Shown here one piece after another: positions 41,746 to 52,339 of a stretch of DNA of 64,000 nt. This DNA comes from Pseudomonadota bacterium (GTDB taxonomy: Bacteria > Pseudomonadota > Gammaproteobacteria > Steroidobacterales > Steroidobacteraceae). The stretch spans positions 21,912 to 85,911 of the forward strand of contig JAJYUL010000010.1 of the NCBI GenBank assembly GCA_021792555.1, in the 5' to 3' direction. The notes beneath the pieces are model-generated. The model was not told the origin of the DNA, ran no database searches, and was given only the letters and a program-made list of their open reading frames with translations. A program made the translations under genes and the position numbers. Position 1 is the stretch's first letter. Each line of letters opens with the position of its first letter.

Positions 41746-43526
41746 GCGCATACGAATTCATCGACCATACCTACGACGTGATCGTCGTCGGGGCGGGCGG
41801 CTCGGGGCTGCGGGCCACGCTCGGGCTCGCCGAGGCGGGCCTCTCGACGGCCTGCATCAGCAAGCTGTTCCCGACGCGCAGCCATACCGTTGCGGCCCAG
41901 GGCGGCATCAGCGCCGCGCTCGGCAACATGGGCGAGGACGACTGGCGCTGGCACATGTACGACACCGTGAAGGGTTCGGACTGGCTCGGCGATCAGGACG
42001 CCATCGAGCTGATGTGCAAGGAGGCGCCCGCGGCGGTGATCGAGCTCGAGCACTACGGCGTGCCGTTCTCGCGCACCGATGCGGGTCGGATCTATCAGCG
42101 CCCCTTCGGCGGGATGACCACGCACTTCGGCAAGGGCACCGCGCAGCGCACCTGCGCGGCCGCCGACCGCACCGGGCACGCGCTGCTGCACACGCTCTAC
42201 CAGCAGTCGATCCGCCGCTCCGCGACGTTCTTCGTGGAGTTCTTCGCCATCGACCTGATCATGGACAACGGGCAGTGCCGCGGGGTCATCGCGCTCGACA
42301 TGACCGAGGGGAAGCTGCACCGCTTCCGCGCGCACATGACCATCCTCGCCACCGGCGGGTACGGGCGGGCGTATTTCTCGTGCACCTCGGCGCACTCGTG
42401 CACCGGGGACGGCAACGCCATGGTGCTGCGTGCCGGGCTGCCGCTGCAGGACATGGAGTTCGTGCAGTTCCACCCGACCGGCATCTACCGCGCCGGCTGC
42501 CTGATCACCGAAGGGGTGCGCGGGGAGGGCGGCTATCTCACCAACGCCAAGGGCGAGCGCTTCATGGAGCGCTACGCCCCGAACGCCAAGGATCTCGCCT
42601 CGCGCGATGTGGTCAGCCGCGCGATGACGATCGAGATCCGCGAGGGCCGCGGCGTCGGGCCCGAGCACGATCACATTCATCTGCACCTCGAGCACCTCGG
42701 GCCCGAGGTGATCCACGAGCGTCTGCCGGGCATCGCCGAGACCTCGCGCATCTTCGCCGGCGTCGATGTGACGCGCCAGCCGATTCCGGTGCAGCCGACG
42801 GTGCACTACAACATGGGCGGCATCCCCTGCAACTACCACGGCGAGGTCGTCCGGCCGCGCGACGGCAATCCCGACAGCGTCGTGCCGGGGCTGATGGCGG
42901 TCGGCGAGGCGGCGTGCGTGTCGGTGCACGGCGCGAACCGCCTGGGATCGAACTCGCTGCTCGACCTCGTGGTGTTCGGTCGCCAGGCCGCGCGGCGCTG
43001 CGCCGAGGTGGTCAAGCCCGGCGCGCGCCATGCGCCGCTGCCGAAGGACTCCGCCGACCTGGCGCTCTCGCGCCTCGACCGCCTGCGCAACGCGCAGGGC
43101 TCGCGGCCGACCGCCGAGATCCGCCTGGAGATGCAAAAGACCATGCAGATCGACGCGGCGGTGTTTCGCACCGGGGAGTCCCTCGCCGAGGGCGCGCGCA
43201 AGCTCGCGCAGACCTACGAGTCCTTCGCCGACGTGCACGTCACGGACCGCTCGCTGGTGTGGAACACCGACCTGATCGAGACGATGGAGCTGGAGAACCT
43301 GCTCATGCAGGCCACCGCGACCATCCACTCGGCGGGCAATCGCACCGAGAGCCGCGGCGCGCATGCGCGCGAGGACTACCCCAACCGCGACGATGTGAAC
43401 TGGATGAAGCACACGCTGGTGACGGTCGAGGGGCCGGGCCGGGTGCGCTTCGAGTACCGGCCCGTACACCTGAACACGCTCACCGACGAGGTCGAGAGCA
43501 TCCCGCCGAAGGCGCGGACTTACTGA
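41742..43526 (+). CDS. sdhA: Succinate dehydrogenase flavoprotein subunit
   Basis: Catalytic subunit that oxidises succinate to fumarate and carries covalent FAD. The 594-residue product has the Rossmann motif [20 protein letters not shown] and the FAD-linking histidine in [19 protein letters not shown]. Substrate-site segments are [20 protein letters not shown] and [13 protein letters not shown], with a C-terminal [18 protein letters not shown]. It begins four bases before the end of sdhD. The two putative assembly factors in the operon (SdhAF4-like and SdhE) both act on this subunit in characterised systems. Confidence 0.98.
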   Translation: MSAYEFIDHTYDVIVVGAGGSGLRATLGLAEAGLSTACISKLFPTRSHTVAAQGGISAALGNMGEDDWRWHMYDTVKGSDWLGDQDAIELMCKEAPAAVIELEHYGVPFSRTDAGRIYQRPFGGMTTHFGKGTAQRTCAAADRTGHALLHTLYQQSIRRSATFFVEFFAIDLIMDNGQCRGVIALDMTEGKLHRFRAHMTILATGGYGRAYFSCTSAHSCTGDGNAMVLRAGLPLQDMEFVQFHPTGIYRAGCLITEGVRGEGGYLTNAKGERFMERYAPNAKDLASRDVVSRAMTIEIREGRGVGPEHDHIHLHLEHLGPEVIHERLPGIAETSRIFAGVDVTRQPIPVQPTVHYNMGGIPCNYHGEVVRPRDGNPDSVVPGLMAVGEAACVSVHGANRLGSNSLLDLVVFGRQAARRCAEVVKPGARHAPLPKDSADLALSRLDRLRNAQGSRPTAEIRLEMQKTMQIDAAVFRTGESLAEGARKLAQTYESFADVHVTDRSLVWNTDLIETMELENLLMQATATIHSAGNRTESRGAHAREDYPNRDDVNWMKHTLVTVEGPGRVRFEYRPVHLNTLTDEVESIPPKARTY

Positions 43527-43539
43527 GCAAGGGTTTCCG

Positions 43540-44322
43540 ATGGCTGAGTTCCGACTGCCTCCCAACTCGCGCATCCGCACCGGCGTCACCCACAAGGCGC
43601 CGGACGGGGCGCGCGAGGTGCGCACGTTTCGCATCTACCGCTTCGACCCGTCCTCGGGCGAGAACCCGCGCGTGGACACCTTCGAGCTCGACCTCGCCGA
43701 CTGCGGCCCGATGGTGCTCGATGCGCTGATCCGCATCAAAGGCAGCGTCGATGCGTCGCTCACCTTCCGCCGCTCGTGCCGCGAGGGCATCTGCGGCTCG
43801 TGCGCGATGAACATCGACGGGGTCAATCGTCTCGCCTGCACGACCTCCCTGCAGGATCTGGGGCGCGAGATCCGCATCTATCCGCTGCCGCACATGCCGG
43901 TGGTGAAGGATCTGGTGCCGGACCTCACCCAGTTCTACGCCCAGTACGCTTCGGTCAAACCGTGGCTCGTGGCGGACACGCCGGCGCCGCCCGACAGCGA
44001 GCGGCTGCAGTCGAAGGAGGATCAGGAGAAGATCGATCGGCCGGCCGCGTGCATCCTGTGCGCGTGCTGCTCGACGGCCTGCCCGAGCTACTGGTGGAAC
44101 AGCGACCGGTACCTCGGGCCCGCGGCGCTGCTCGCGGCCTACCGCTGGATCATCGACAGCCGCGACGAGGCGACCGGCGAGCGGCTCGATGCGCTCGAGG
44201 ATCCGTTCAAGCTGTATCGCTGCCACACCATCATGAACTGCACGGACGTGTGTCCGAAGGACCTCAACCCCGCCAAGGCCATTGCCGAGATCAAGAAGAT
44301 GCTCGTGCAGCGGCAAAGCTGA
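43540..44322 (+). CDS. sdhB: Succinate dehydrogenase iron-sulfur subunit
   Basis: Electron-transfer subunit. The 260-residue product has the plant-type [2Fe-2S] cysteines in [16 protein letters not shown], and ferredoxin-type cysteines in [17 protein letters not shown] and [17 protein letters not shown] for the [4Fe-4S] and [3Fe-4S] clusters. It follows sdhA after 13 nt and is followed 5 nt later by sdhE. The N-terminus has about 20 residues more than E. coli SdhB, which is common outside enterobacteria. Confidence 0.98.
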   Translation: MAEFRLPPNSRIRTGVTHKAPDGAREVRTFRIYRFDPSSGENPRVDTFELDLADCGPMVLDALIRIKGSVDASLTFRRSCREGICGSCAMNIDGVNRLACTTSLQDLGREIRIYPLPHMPVVKDLVPDLTQFYAQYASVKPWLVADTPAPPDSERLQSKEDQEKIDRPAACILCACCSTACPSYWWNSDRYLGPAALLAAYRWIIDSRDEATGERLDALEDPFKLYRCHTIMNCTDVCPKDLNPAKAIAEIKKMLVQRQS

Positions 44323-44327
44323 CGGCG

Positions 44328-44603
44328 ATGCCGGCCGTGCTCGATGCCGAGGGACGGCGGTTGTTGTGGCGCTGCCGGCGGGGTCTGAAGGAGCTCGACG
44401 TGTTGCTCGAGCGCTACGCGGCGGCCGCGCTGCCCGGGGCGAGCCCCGCGGAGCGGGCCGTTCTGGCCCGCCTGCTCGAGCTGCCCGACCCGCAGCTCGC
44501 CGGCTATCTGCTCGCGGGGGCGGTGCCCGCCGATCCGCAGCTGGCGGCGCTCGCCGGGCGGATCCGGGACACCGGTGGCGCGGCGTTGCCCCCTCGGGCA
44601 TGA
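44328..44603 (+). CDS. sdhE: FAD assembly factor SdhE
   Basis: Small protein (YgfY/SdhAF2/Sdh5 family) that promotes covalent flavinylation of SdhA. The 91-residue product carries the family motif RRLLWRCRRGLKELDVLLER, which includes the RG pair important for flavinylation, then an acidic helical part (LLELPDPQLAGYLLAG). The ATG at 44328 is 5 nt after sdhB. The C-terminus is longer and more Ala/Arg-rich than the E. coli protein (88 aa is similar in total). Confidence 0.93.
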   Translation: MPAVLDAEGRRLLWRCRRGLKELDVLLERYAAAALPGASPAERAVLARLLELPDPQLAGYLLAGAVPADPQLAALAGRIRDTGGAALPPRA

Positions 44604-44652
44604 TCAGGGTCAGATTCCCGGATCAGGATGCGGGAAGAAAGTGAGGACATCT

Positions 44653-44680
44653 GAACTTATCCAAAGATTCAGGGTCTATT
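44653..44680 (+). promoter_or_regulatory. Predicted sigma-E promoter of rpoE
   Basis: GAACTT (44653-44658), a 16-nt spacer and TCTATT (44675-44680) match the sigma-E consensus (GAACTT, N16, TCTGA-like). The -10 is 49 nt before the rpoE start. E. coli rpoE has a sigma-E promoter of the same form, so positive autoregulation is inferred. Confidence 0.8.
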
Positions 44681-44729
44681 CAGGTCGCGGCGCGAGCGGC
44701 CTTCCTTATTCAGGAGCAGAGGGCGCGCA

Positions 44730-45338
44730 ATGAGCGCCGATGTCAGCGATTTGAGCCTGGTTCGCCGGGTACAACGAGGCGATAAGGGCGCTTTCGACGT
44801 GCTGGTGCTGAAGTACCAGCACAAGTTGGTCAAGCTGGTGACGCGCTATGTCCGTAATCCGGCCGAGGCCGAGGATATCGCCCAGGAGGCCTTCATCAAG
44901 GCCTACCGCGCACTGCCGCAGTTTCGCGGCGACAGCGCCTTTTACACCTGGCTGTACCGCATCGCCATCAATACCGCCAAGAACGCGGTGGTTTCCCGTG
45001 ACCGTAGTCCCGTCGACTACGACTTCGACCGTGACAGCATCGATGAGTCCTACGATATGCAAGGCCGACTGAAGGATTCCGAGACCCCTGAGGGGCTGGT
45101 GCTCACCGACGAGATCCGCCAGACCGTCAACGGCGCAATCGAGCAGTTGCCGGAGGATCTGCGCACCGCGATCGTGTTGCGCGAGCTCGAGGGGCTGTCC
45201 TACGAGCAGATCGCGGCCACCATGGGCTGCCCGGTCGGCACCGTCCGGTCGCGCATTTTTCGGGCGCGCGAGGCGATCGACCGCCAGCTGCGCGAGGTGT
45301 TCGAAGGGGGACTCGGCCGTACGGAGGAACTCGGATGA
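44730..45338 (+). CDS. rpoE: RNA polymerase sigma-E factor (RpoE/AlgU)
   Basis: Extracytoplasmic-function sigma factor for the envelope stress response. The 202-residue product has region 2 (DVLVLKYQHKLVKLVTRYV, NPAEAEDIAQEAFIKAYRAL and FYTWLYRIAINTAKN) and region 4 (IEQLPEDLRTAIVLRELEG, then PVGTVRSRIFRAREAIDRQL). Spacing and length match RpoE/AlgU. A sigma-E promoter lies upstream, and rseA follows with a 4-nt overlap. RseP, the protease that frees it, is encoded at 6080-7450. Confidence 0.97.
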   Translation: MSADVSDLSLVRRVQRGDKGAFDVLVLKYQHKLVKLVTRYVRNPAEAEDIAQEAFIKAYRALPQFRGDSAFYTWLYRIAINTAKNAVVSRDRSPVDYDFDRDSIDESYDMQGRLKDSETPEGLVLTDEIRQTVNGAIEQLPEDLRTAIVLRELEGLSYEQIAATMGCPVGTVRSRIFRAREAIDRQLREVFEGGLGRTEELG

Positions 45339-45985
45339 ACGAGGAACTCGACAGTCAGCTTTCCGCCATGTTCGATGACGAGCTGCCGGCCGCCGAATGC
45401 GAGCTGCTCGCCCGGCGCCTCTCGCGCGACGAGGGGCTCAAGGCGCGCTGGGGCCGCTACGCGCTCATCGGCGCGGTGATCCGCGCCGAACGCGGCGTGG
45501 TGCTGCAGAGCTCGCTCGCCGGACGCGTCAATGCCGCCCTGACCCACGAGCCGCTGCTCGCCTCGGGAAGCGGTGCGGCGCGGTGGTCGGTCTCCCCGTG
45601 GATGCGCATGGTCTCCGGGGCGGGGGTGGCGGCGGGCGTCGCGGCCCTGTCGATCCTGTGGCTGCGCGCGCACGCCCTGGCGCCCTCGGGCGCTGCGGTG
45701 ATGAGCGTTGCCAGCGTGGCCGCCCCCGCGGCCGCGGCGCAGGGCGGTGCGGGCGGCGCGAGCGACAGTTATGTCGTGCCGCCGGCATCCGCGCAGCCCG
45801 TGACGCCGATGCCGCCGACCCAGCTGGCCGATTATGTCGTGGCGCACAGCGCCTACTCCTGGCCGATCAGCGGCGGGAGTCTGTTGTCCTCGCTGATGGT
45901 CAGTGAGGCGGGCTCCCTGAGTGCGCCGGCCCCGTCCCATCGGCGTGCCGCCGGGCATGGCCATGCGACGCGCCATCCGCACTAG
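45335..45985 (+). CDS. rseA: Anti-sigma-E factor RseA
   Basis: Single-pass inner membrane protein that holds sigma-E at the membrane. The 216-residue product starts with a conserved RseA N-domain (LDSQLSAMFDDELPAAECEL, then RWGRYALIGAVIRAERG). It has one membrane helix at about 92-110 (VSGAGVAAGVAALSILWL) and a low-complexity periplasmic domain rich in Ala, Ser and Pro that is longer and less conserved than in E. coli. It overlaps rpoE by four bases. Its 3' end overlaps the start of rseB by about 29 nt if rseB begins at 45957. Confidence 0.92.
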   Translation: MNEELDSQLSAMFDDELPAAECELLARRLSRDEGLKARWGRYALIGAVIRAERGVVLQSSLAGRVNAALTHEPLLASGSGAARWSVSPWMRMVSGAGVAAGVAALSILWLRAHALAPSGAAVMSVASVAAPAAAAQGGAGGASDSYVVPPASAQPVTPMPPTQLADYVVAHSAYSWPISGGSLLSSLMVSEAGSLSAPAPSHRRAAGHGHATRHPH

Positions 45986-47000
45986 CGAGCGGCTCGGCGC
46001 CTGGGCGGTGCTGTGGGTGTTCGGCGGCGCCGTCGCGCTCGCCGGCCAGCCGGCGCAGTGGCTCGAGCGCATGAACCACGCGCTCACCACTCTTGATTAC
46101 GAAGGCACCTTCGCCCATTGGGACGGCGGACGGGTGCAGATGCTGCGGATCATCCATCGCCTGAAGAACGGGGTGGTCTCCGAGCGGCTCGTGTCCCTCG
46201 ACGGCTCCGGCCGGGAGTTTATCCGCACCGGCTCGGATCTGACCTGCTACCTGCCGGACAAGCGCGAGGTGCTGGTCGAGCACATCCCCTCCAAGCGCTC
46301 GCTCATCGGCACCGTCCCGATCCTCAACAAGGAGACCACGCGCTTCTATGCGCTGCACGAAGGGGCGCAGGAGCGCATCGATCAGCACCTCACGCGCCTG
46401 ATCACCGTCATGCCGCGCGATCAGTACCGCTACGGGTACCGGCTGTGGATCGACCGGGCCGGGATGCCGCTGAAGATCCAGCTGTGGGACGCCCGCCACG
46501 GCGGGCGGGTCATCGAGCAGATCGTCTTCGCCACCCTCAGGATCGACCGGAACATCCCCAATTCGGCCTTCCAGCCGCACCTCTCGACGGCCGGCTACCG
46601 CTGGCTGCGCACCCAGAGCCCGCCGGCGCAGAAAAACAGCGGCCTGGTGTGGCACGCGCTGTGGCTGCCGCCGGGCTTTCACATGGCCACGCACGTGGCG
46701 CAGAGCATGCCGGGGGCCATCGGGCCGGTCGAGCACCTCGTGTACACGGACGGCCTGGCGTCGGTGTCGGTGTTCGTGGCGCGCCCGGCGCACGCACACG
46801 CGCATCCTCCGGCGGTAGAATCGGCGCACATGGGCGCCTCCTACGTGTTCTCGACGTTCGTCGACGGCCACCGCGTCACCGCGGTGGGCGAGGCGCCGGC
46901 GCGCACCGTGCGCTCCATTGCCGTGTCGGTGCGGGCCCGGCGCGCCTCGTACTCGGCGCTGCCGGGCGGTCCGTTCGCCCATGCGGTGCCGCCGCCATGA
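45957..47000 (+). CDS. rseB: Sigma-E regulatory protein RseB
   Basis: Periplasmic protein (MucB/RseB) that binds RseA, protects it from DegS cleavage, and senses lipopolysaccharide intermediates. The 347-residue product has a signal peptide (MAMRRAIRTSERLGAWAVLW to ALAGQ). Its N-terminal lipoprotein-like domain includes WLERMNHALTTLDYEGTFAH, RIIHRLKNGVVSERLVSLDG and CYLPDKREVLVEH, followed by a smaller C-terminal domain (about 215-330). ATGs at 45957 and 45963 are both possible starts. The mucD (degP-like) protease gene that often follows in Pseudomonas and Xanthomonas is absent; a glutaredoxin-like gene takes its place. Confidence 0.93.
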   Translation: MAMRRAIRTSERLGAWAVLWVFGGAVALAGQPAQWLERMNHALTTLDYEGTFAHWDGGRVQMLRIIHRLKNGVVSERLVSLDGSGREFIRTGSDLTCYLPDKREVLVEHIPSKRSLIGTVPILNKETTRFYALHEGAQERIDQHLTRLITVMPRDQYRYGYRLWIDRAGMPLKIQLWDARHGGRVIEQIVFATLRIDRNIPNSAFQPHLSTAGYRWLRTQSPPAQKNSGLVWHALWLPPGFHMATHVAQSMPGAIGPVEHLVYTDGLASVSVFVARPAHAHAHPPAVESAHMGASYVFSTFVDGHRVTAVGEAPARTVRSIAVSVRARRASYSALPGGPFAHAVPPP

Positions 47001-47245
47001 GCGGGGCCGGCCTGACGCTGATCTACCGCCGCGACTGCCTGCTCTGCGACGAGATGCTCGCGGCGCTGCGCGCGTTCGGCGAGCAGGCCAGCCTGCCGCC
47101 GCTCGAGCAGCTCGACGTCGACAGCGATGCCGAGCTGCAGCGCCGCTACGGGCTGCAGGTGCCGGTGCTGCTGCTCGATGGGGCGATGGTGTGCCGGTTC
47201 CGCTTCGACGGCGCCGCCCTGCAGAAGCGGCTTGCGGGCGCCTGA
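46997..47245 (+). CDS. Glutaredoxin-like protein (DUF836 family)
   Basis: 82 residues with a thioredoxin-fold core: LTLIYRRDCLLCDEMLAAL carries the redox-type CxxC (Cys-Leu-Leu-Cys) near the N-terminus. LEQLDVDSDAELQRRYG and VPVLLLDG (cis-Pro) follow. This is the pattern of the small glutaredoxin-like family often found next to lepA or rseB genes. The ATG at 46997 overlaps the rseB stop (ATGA). Function is unknown; a thiol-redox role is inferred from the motif. Confidence 0.87.
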   Translation: MSGAGLTLIYRRDCLLCDEMLAALRAFGEQASLPPLEQLDVDSDAELQRRYGLQVPVLLLDGAMVCRFRFDGAALQKRLAGA

Positions 47246-47287
47246 GCGGCGGCGCGCCCCGGGCGGCGCGAACGGGCGCAAGTAGAG

Positions 47288-47316
47288 CTTAATCAGCGCC
47301 AATCAGCAGGTATAAT
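47288..47316 (+). promoter_or_regulatory. Candidate sigma-70 promoter of lepA
   Basis: A perfect TATAAT (47311-47316) lies 48 nt before lepA. Seventeen bases upstream is a poor -35 (CTTAAT). Between them, two copies of AATCAGC (47291-47297 and 47301-47307) repeat with a 10-bp period. The -10 is convincing; the -35 is weak and may need an activator. Confidence 0.55.
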
Positions 47317-47364
47317 CCGCCCGCCGCTGACAATCTGGCGCGGCAGAAAACGCGGCCCGGATTC

Positions 47365-49158
<1,794 letters not shown>

Positions 49159-49266
49159 CGTGGCGGTCCGGTGTCCTCTACCAGCGTTCCCTCGCTTCCG
49201 GGCAATGGACTGGCGCACGCCGTCAGGTGCTGCCGATTCGTGCCCAAACTCGTCAATGGAGTTGCC

Positions 49267-50361
49267 ATGCCGTCTATCGTGATGCAGCTGATCATCGTCC
49301 TGTCCTGGCTGGCGATCCCGGTGGGATTGGTCTGCGTGATCGATGACTGGCTGTTCAAGCCGCGCCGCGCGCTCGGCGCCTCGCCCGCGCCGGACCCGGC
49401 GCTCGCCGCCTGGTGCTACCGCGCGCTGCCGGTGCTGCTGGTGGCGGTGGTGCTGCGCATCTTCGCGGCCGAGGCGCTGAACTTCAGTGCGGTGCTGCTC
49501 ATCATCTGCGTGGTCACGGGCATCGTCTGGCTGCTCGATGCGGCGCTGCTCTCGCGCCGGCGCACGGCCGCCGCGCGCGCCGCCGGGCGCGATCCGGCCA
49601 CCCAGCCCGAGCCGACCACCGTCGATTACGCGCGCAGCTTCTTCCCGGTGGCCCTCGCGGTGCTGCTGGTGCGCTCGTTCCTGTTCGAGCCGTTCCGCAT
49701 CCCCTCCGACTCGATGATGCCGACGCTGCTCGACGGGGACTTCATCGTGGTGGAGAAGTTCGCCTACGGGCTGCGCCTGCCGATCACGCACACCAAGATC
49801 CTCGACACCGGCGAGCCGCACCGCGGGGACGTGGCGGTGTTCCGCTATCCGCTCAATCCGCGCGAGGACTACATCAAGCGGGTGGTGGGCCTGCCGGGGG
49901 ACCACGTGGTGGTGCGCGACGATCGGCTGATCATCAACGGCAGGAAGATACCGCTGAAGGTCACGGGCCTGTACAACGACGGCTGCTACCGCAACATGCA
50001 GCTCGCCACCGAGGACCTGGACAACCACGTGCACCAGGTGCTGCTGTGCCCGGTGCCGCTCGAGGTCACCGCCGACCCGCTGCCGACCTGTCCGCGCTCG
50101 GACGCGCGCGGGTACATCTGCGGCGGCACGCCACCGCCGGATGCGCTGCCGCTCTACGAGCAGAAACTCGTCGAGATGAACGTGCCGCCGCGAAACTATG
50201 TCATGATTGGCGACAATCGGGACAATAGCGACGACAGCCGGGTGTGGGGCTTCGTGCCCGAGCGCAACCTCGTCGGCAAGGCGACCTACATCTGGTTCAA
50301 TTGGGACATCCACCGTAAAGGGGGGCCGATCTGGAGCCGGATCGGCATGAAGATCAAGTAG
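49267..50361 (+). CDS. lepB: Signal peptidase I
   Basis: Inner-membrane serine protease that removes signal peptides from exported proteins. The ATG at 49267, with GGAG five bases upstream, gives 364 residues; the frame is open to 49171 but the extension lacks family features. The N-terminal part has several hydrophobic segments. The catalytic Ser149 is in FRIPSDSMMPTLLDGDFIVV, the general base Lys204 in EDYIKRVVGLPGDHVV, and the box E segment in MIGDNRDNSDDSRVWGFVP. An insert around residues 240-300 (several cysteines) is in the position of the E. coli domain II. Confidence 0.96.
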   Translation: MPSIVMQLIIVLSWLAIPVGLVCVIDDWLFKPRRALGASPAPDPALAAWCYRALPVLLVAVVLRIFAAEALNFSAVLLIICVVTGIVWLLDAALLSRRRTAAARAAGRDPATQPEPTTVDYARSFFPVALAVLLVRSFLFEPFRIPSDSMMPTLLDGDFIVVEKFAYGLRLPITHTKILDTGEPHRGDVAVFRYPLNPREDYIKRVVGLPGDHVVVRDDRLIINGRKIPLKVTGLYNDGCYRNMQLATEDLDNHVHQVLLCPVPLEVTADPLPTCPRSDARGYICGGTPPPDALPLYEQKLVEMNVPPRNYVMIGDNRDNSDDSRVWGFVPERNLVGKATYIWFNWDIHRKGGPIWSRIGMKIK

Positions 50362-50375
50362 CGGAGGGCGTGGCG

Positions 50376-50744
50376 ATGCGGCGAGAACGCGGGATCACTC
50401 TGATCGGCTGGCTGGTGCTGCTGACACCGTTCGCCGTGTGCCTGTACGCCGGGATGCGCCTGGCGCCGGTGTACCTGAACTACATGAAGGTGTCGCACAC
50501 GCTCGATGAGGTGCAGCGGCAGTTCCGGGGCGGCGGGGCGAGCGTGTTCAACATCCAGACCGCCATCTCGCGCCACTTCGAGATCGACAGCGTCAATTAC
50601 CCCTCGGTGCAGGACGTGATCATCCGGCGCACCGGGACCGGCTGGAAGGTGCAGGCGGCCTACTACGACTACGCGCCGCTCTTTGGCGATATCACGCTGC
50701 GGGTGGCCTTCGACAAGACGGTGTCCGTGAGCGGCAGTGGATAA
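50376..50744 (+). CDS. DUF4845 membrane protein
   Basis: 122 residues, one N-terminal membrane helix (GITLIGWLVLLTPFAVCLYA) and a periplasmic domain with YLNYMKVSHTLDEVQ and FEIDSVNYPSVQDVIIRRTG. This matches the uncharacterised family found between lepB and rnc in many Proteobacteria. ATG 50376 is preferred over GTG 50370 because GGAGGG (50363-50368) is then well spaced. Its stop overlaps the rnc start by eight bases. Its pilin-like N-terminus (RERGITLIGWLVLL) is notable, but function is unknown. Confidence 0.85.
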   Translation: MRRERGITLIGWLVLLTPFAVCLYAGMRLAPVYLNYMKVSHTLDEVQRQFRGGGASVFNIQTAISRHFEIDSVNYPSVQDVIIRRTGTGWKVQAAYYDYAPLFGDITLRVAFDKTVSVSGSG

Positions 50745-51441
50745 CGGGCAGTGGCCGCAGCGCTGGCTGCTCGCGCGGCTCGGTTATGCGCCGCGCGATC
50801 CGGCGCTGTTCCGCGCGGCCCTGACGCACCGCAGCGCCGCCGGGCCGAACAACGAGCGGCTCGAGTTCCTCGGCGACGCGGTGGTCAACCTCGCGGTGGC
50901 GCGCCACCTGTTCGAGCGCTTTCCCGAGGCGACCGAGGGGGACTTGAGCCGGCTGCGCGCCCGGGTGGTCAGCGCCGAGCCGCTCGCCGAAGTGGCCGGG
51001 CAGCTCGGCCTCGGGGAGGTGCTGCAGCTCGGCTCCGGGGAGCTCAAGAGCGGCGGCTTTCGCCGCCAGTCGATTCTTGCCGATGCCTTCGAGGCGCTCT
51101 GCGGGGCGATGTTCCTCGATGCCGGGCTCGAGGCCGCCGAGGCGCTGATCCTGCGCCTGCTCGCCCCGCGCGTGGCGGCGCTGCCGCCGCCGGAGGCGCT
51201 GAAGGATCCCAAGACCCGCCTGCAGGAGCACCTGCAATCGCGCGCGCTCGCCCTTCCGCTCTACACTGTCGAGCGCGTCGAGGGCGAACCGCACGCGCAG
51301 ACTTTCGAGGTGAGCTGTGCGGTCGAGGCCCTGGCGCTGAGTTCGCGCGGGCGCGGCTCGAGCCGCCGCCGCGCCGAGCAGGAAGCCGCCGAGCGTATCC
51401 TGGAGATGATCGAGAAGGGTGCCGATGAGCGCCACAGCTGA
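50737..51441 (+). CDS. rnc: Ribonuclease III
   Basis: Double-strand-specific endoribonuclease for rRNA and mRNA processing. The 234-residue product (E. coli 226) starts with GTG at 50737. The catalytic signature NNERLEFLGDAVVNLAVARH lies near residue 40 and the second acidic site in ILADAFEALCGAMFLDAG. The C-terminal double-stranded RNA-binding domain (about 155-230) includes DPKTRLQEHLQSRALALPLY and RGSSRRRAEQEAAERIL. It overlaps era at its 3' end, the standard rnc-era-recO order. Confidence 0.97.
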   Translation: MDNGQWPQRWLLARLGYAPRDPALFRAALTHRSAAGPNNERLEFLGDAVVNLAVARHLFERFPEATEGDLSRLRARVVSAEPLAEVAGQLGLGEVLQLGSGELKSGGFRRQSILADAFEALCGAMFLDAGLEAAEALILRLLAPRVAALPPPEALKDPKTRLQEHLQSRALALPLYTVERVEGEPHAQTFEVSCAVEALALSSRGRGSSRRRAEQEAAERILEMIEKGADERHS

Positions 51442-52339
51442 TTCCCCCCCGCCGATGCTGCGCTGCGGGTTCGCCGCGCTCGTCGGGCGGCCGAACGTGG
51501 GCAAATCGACGCTGCTCAATGCCCTGGTCGGCACCAAGCTCAGCATCGTCACCCCGCGCCCGCAGACGACGCGGCACCGCATCCTGGGGCTGGTGCAGCG
51601 CGAGGATGCGCAGATCGCCTTCGTCGACACGCCGGGGCTGCATCGCCATGCGCGGCGTGCCCTGAACAAGGCGATGAACCGCACCGCCGCCGCCGCGCTC
51701 GCCGACGCCGACGTGGTGGTGCTGGTGCTCGAGGCGCTGAAGTGGACCAGCGAGGACGAGCTTGCGCTCGAGCGCGTCGCGCGCGCCGGGCGGCCGGCGA
51801 TCGCGGCGGTCAACAAGGTCGATCAGGTGCGCCCGCGCGATCGGCTCCTGCCGTATCTGGCCGAGCTCGGCGCGCGCCACCCGTTCCTCGCCCTGGTGCC
51901 GGTCTCGGCGCTGAAGTCCGACGGCCTCGAGCCGCTGCTCGCGGCCATCACCGCCGAGCTGCCGCTGTCCCCGCCGCTGTTCGAGCGCGATGCGCTCACG
52001 GACCGGGGCATCGCGTTCCGCATTGCCGAGACGGTGCGCGAGAAGCTCACCCTTGAGCTGAACCAGGAGGTGCCCTACGGCATCGCCGTGGACATCGAGC
52101 GGATGGCCGAAGAGGACGGGCAGCTGGTCGTGGATGCGGCCATCTGGGTCGACCGCGAGGGCCAGAAGCCGATCGTGATCGGCGCCCAGGGGGAGCGGCT
52201 GAAACGTGTCGGCACCTCCGCGCGGCGCACGCTCAATGCGCTGCTCGGCCGGCGGCTGCACCTGCGCCTGTGGGTCAAGGTGCGCGAGAACTGGGCGGAC
52301 AGCGCCCGCGCGCTGCAGGATCTGGGCCTGGAGCCATGA
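51425..52339 (+). CDS. era: GTPase Era
   Basis: Ras-like GTPase with a KH domain that binds the 3' end of 16S rRNA during 30S maturation. The 304-residue product has G1 GRPNVGKSTLLNALVG, G2 around TPRPQTTRHRILG, G3 FVDTPGLHRHARRALN, G4 AVNKVDQV and the C-terminal KH domain with KPIVIGAQGERLKRVGTSAR. ATG 51425 is preferred over GTG 51419 because GAGAAGG lies 6 nt upstream. The stop overlaps the recO ATG. Confidence 0.97.
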   Translation: MSATADSPPPMLRCGFAALVGRPNVGKSTLLNALVGTKLSIVTPRPQTTRHRILGLVQREDAQIAFVDTPGLHRHARRALNKAMNRTAAAALADADVVVLVLEALKWTSEDELALERVARAGRPAIAAVNKVDQVRPRDRLLPYLAELGARHPFLALVPVSALKSDGLEPLLAAITAELPLSPPLFERDALTDRGIAFRIAETVREKLTLELNQEVPYGIAVDIERMAEEDGQLVVDAAIWVDREGQKPIVIGAQGERLKRVGTSARRTLNALLGRRLHLRLWVKVRENWADSARALQDLGLEP

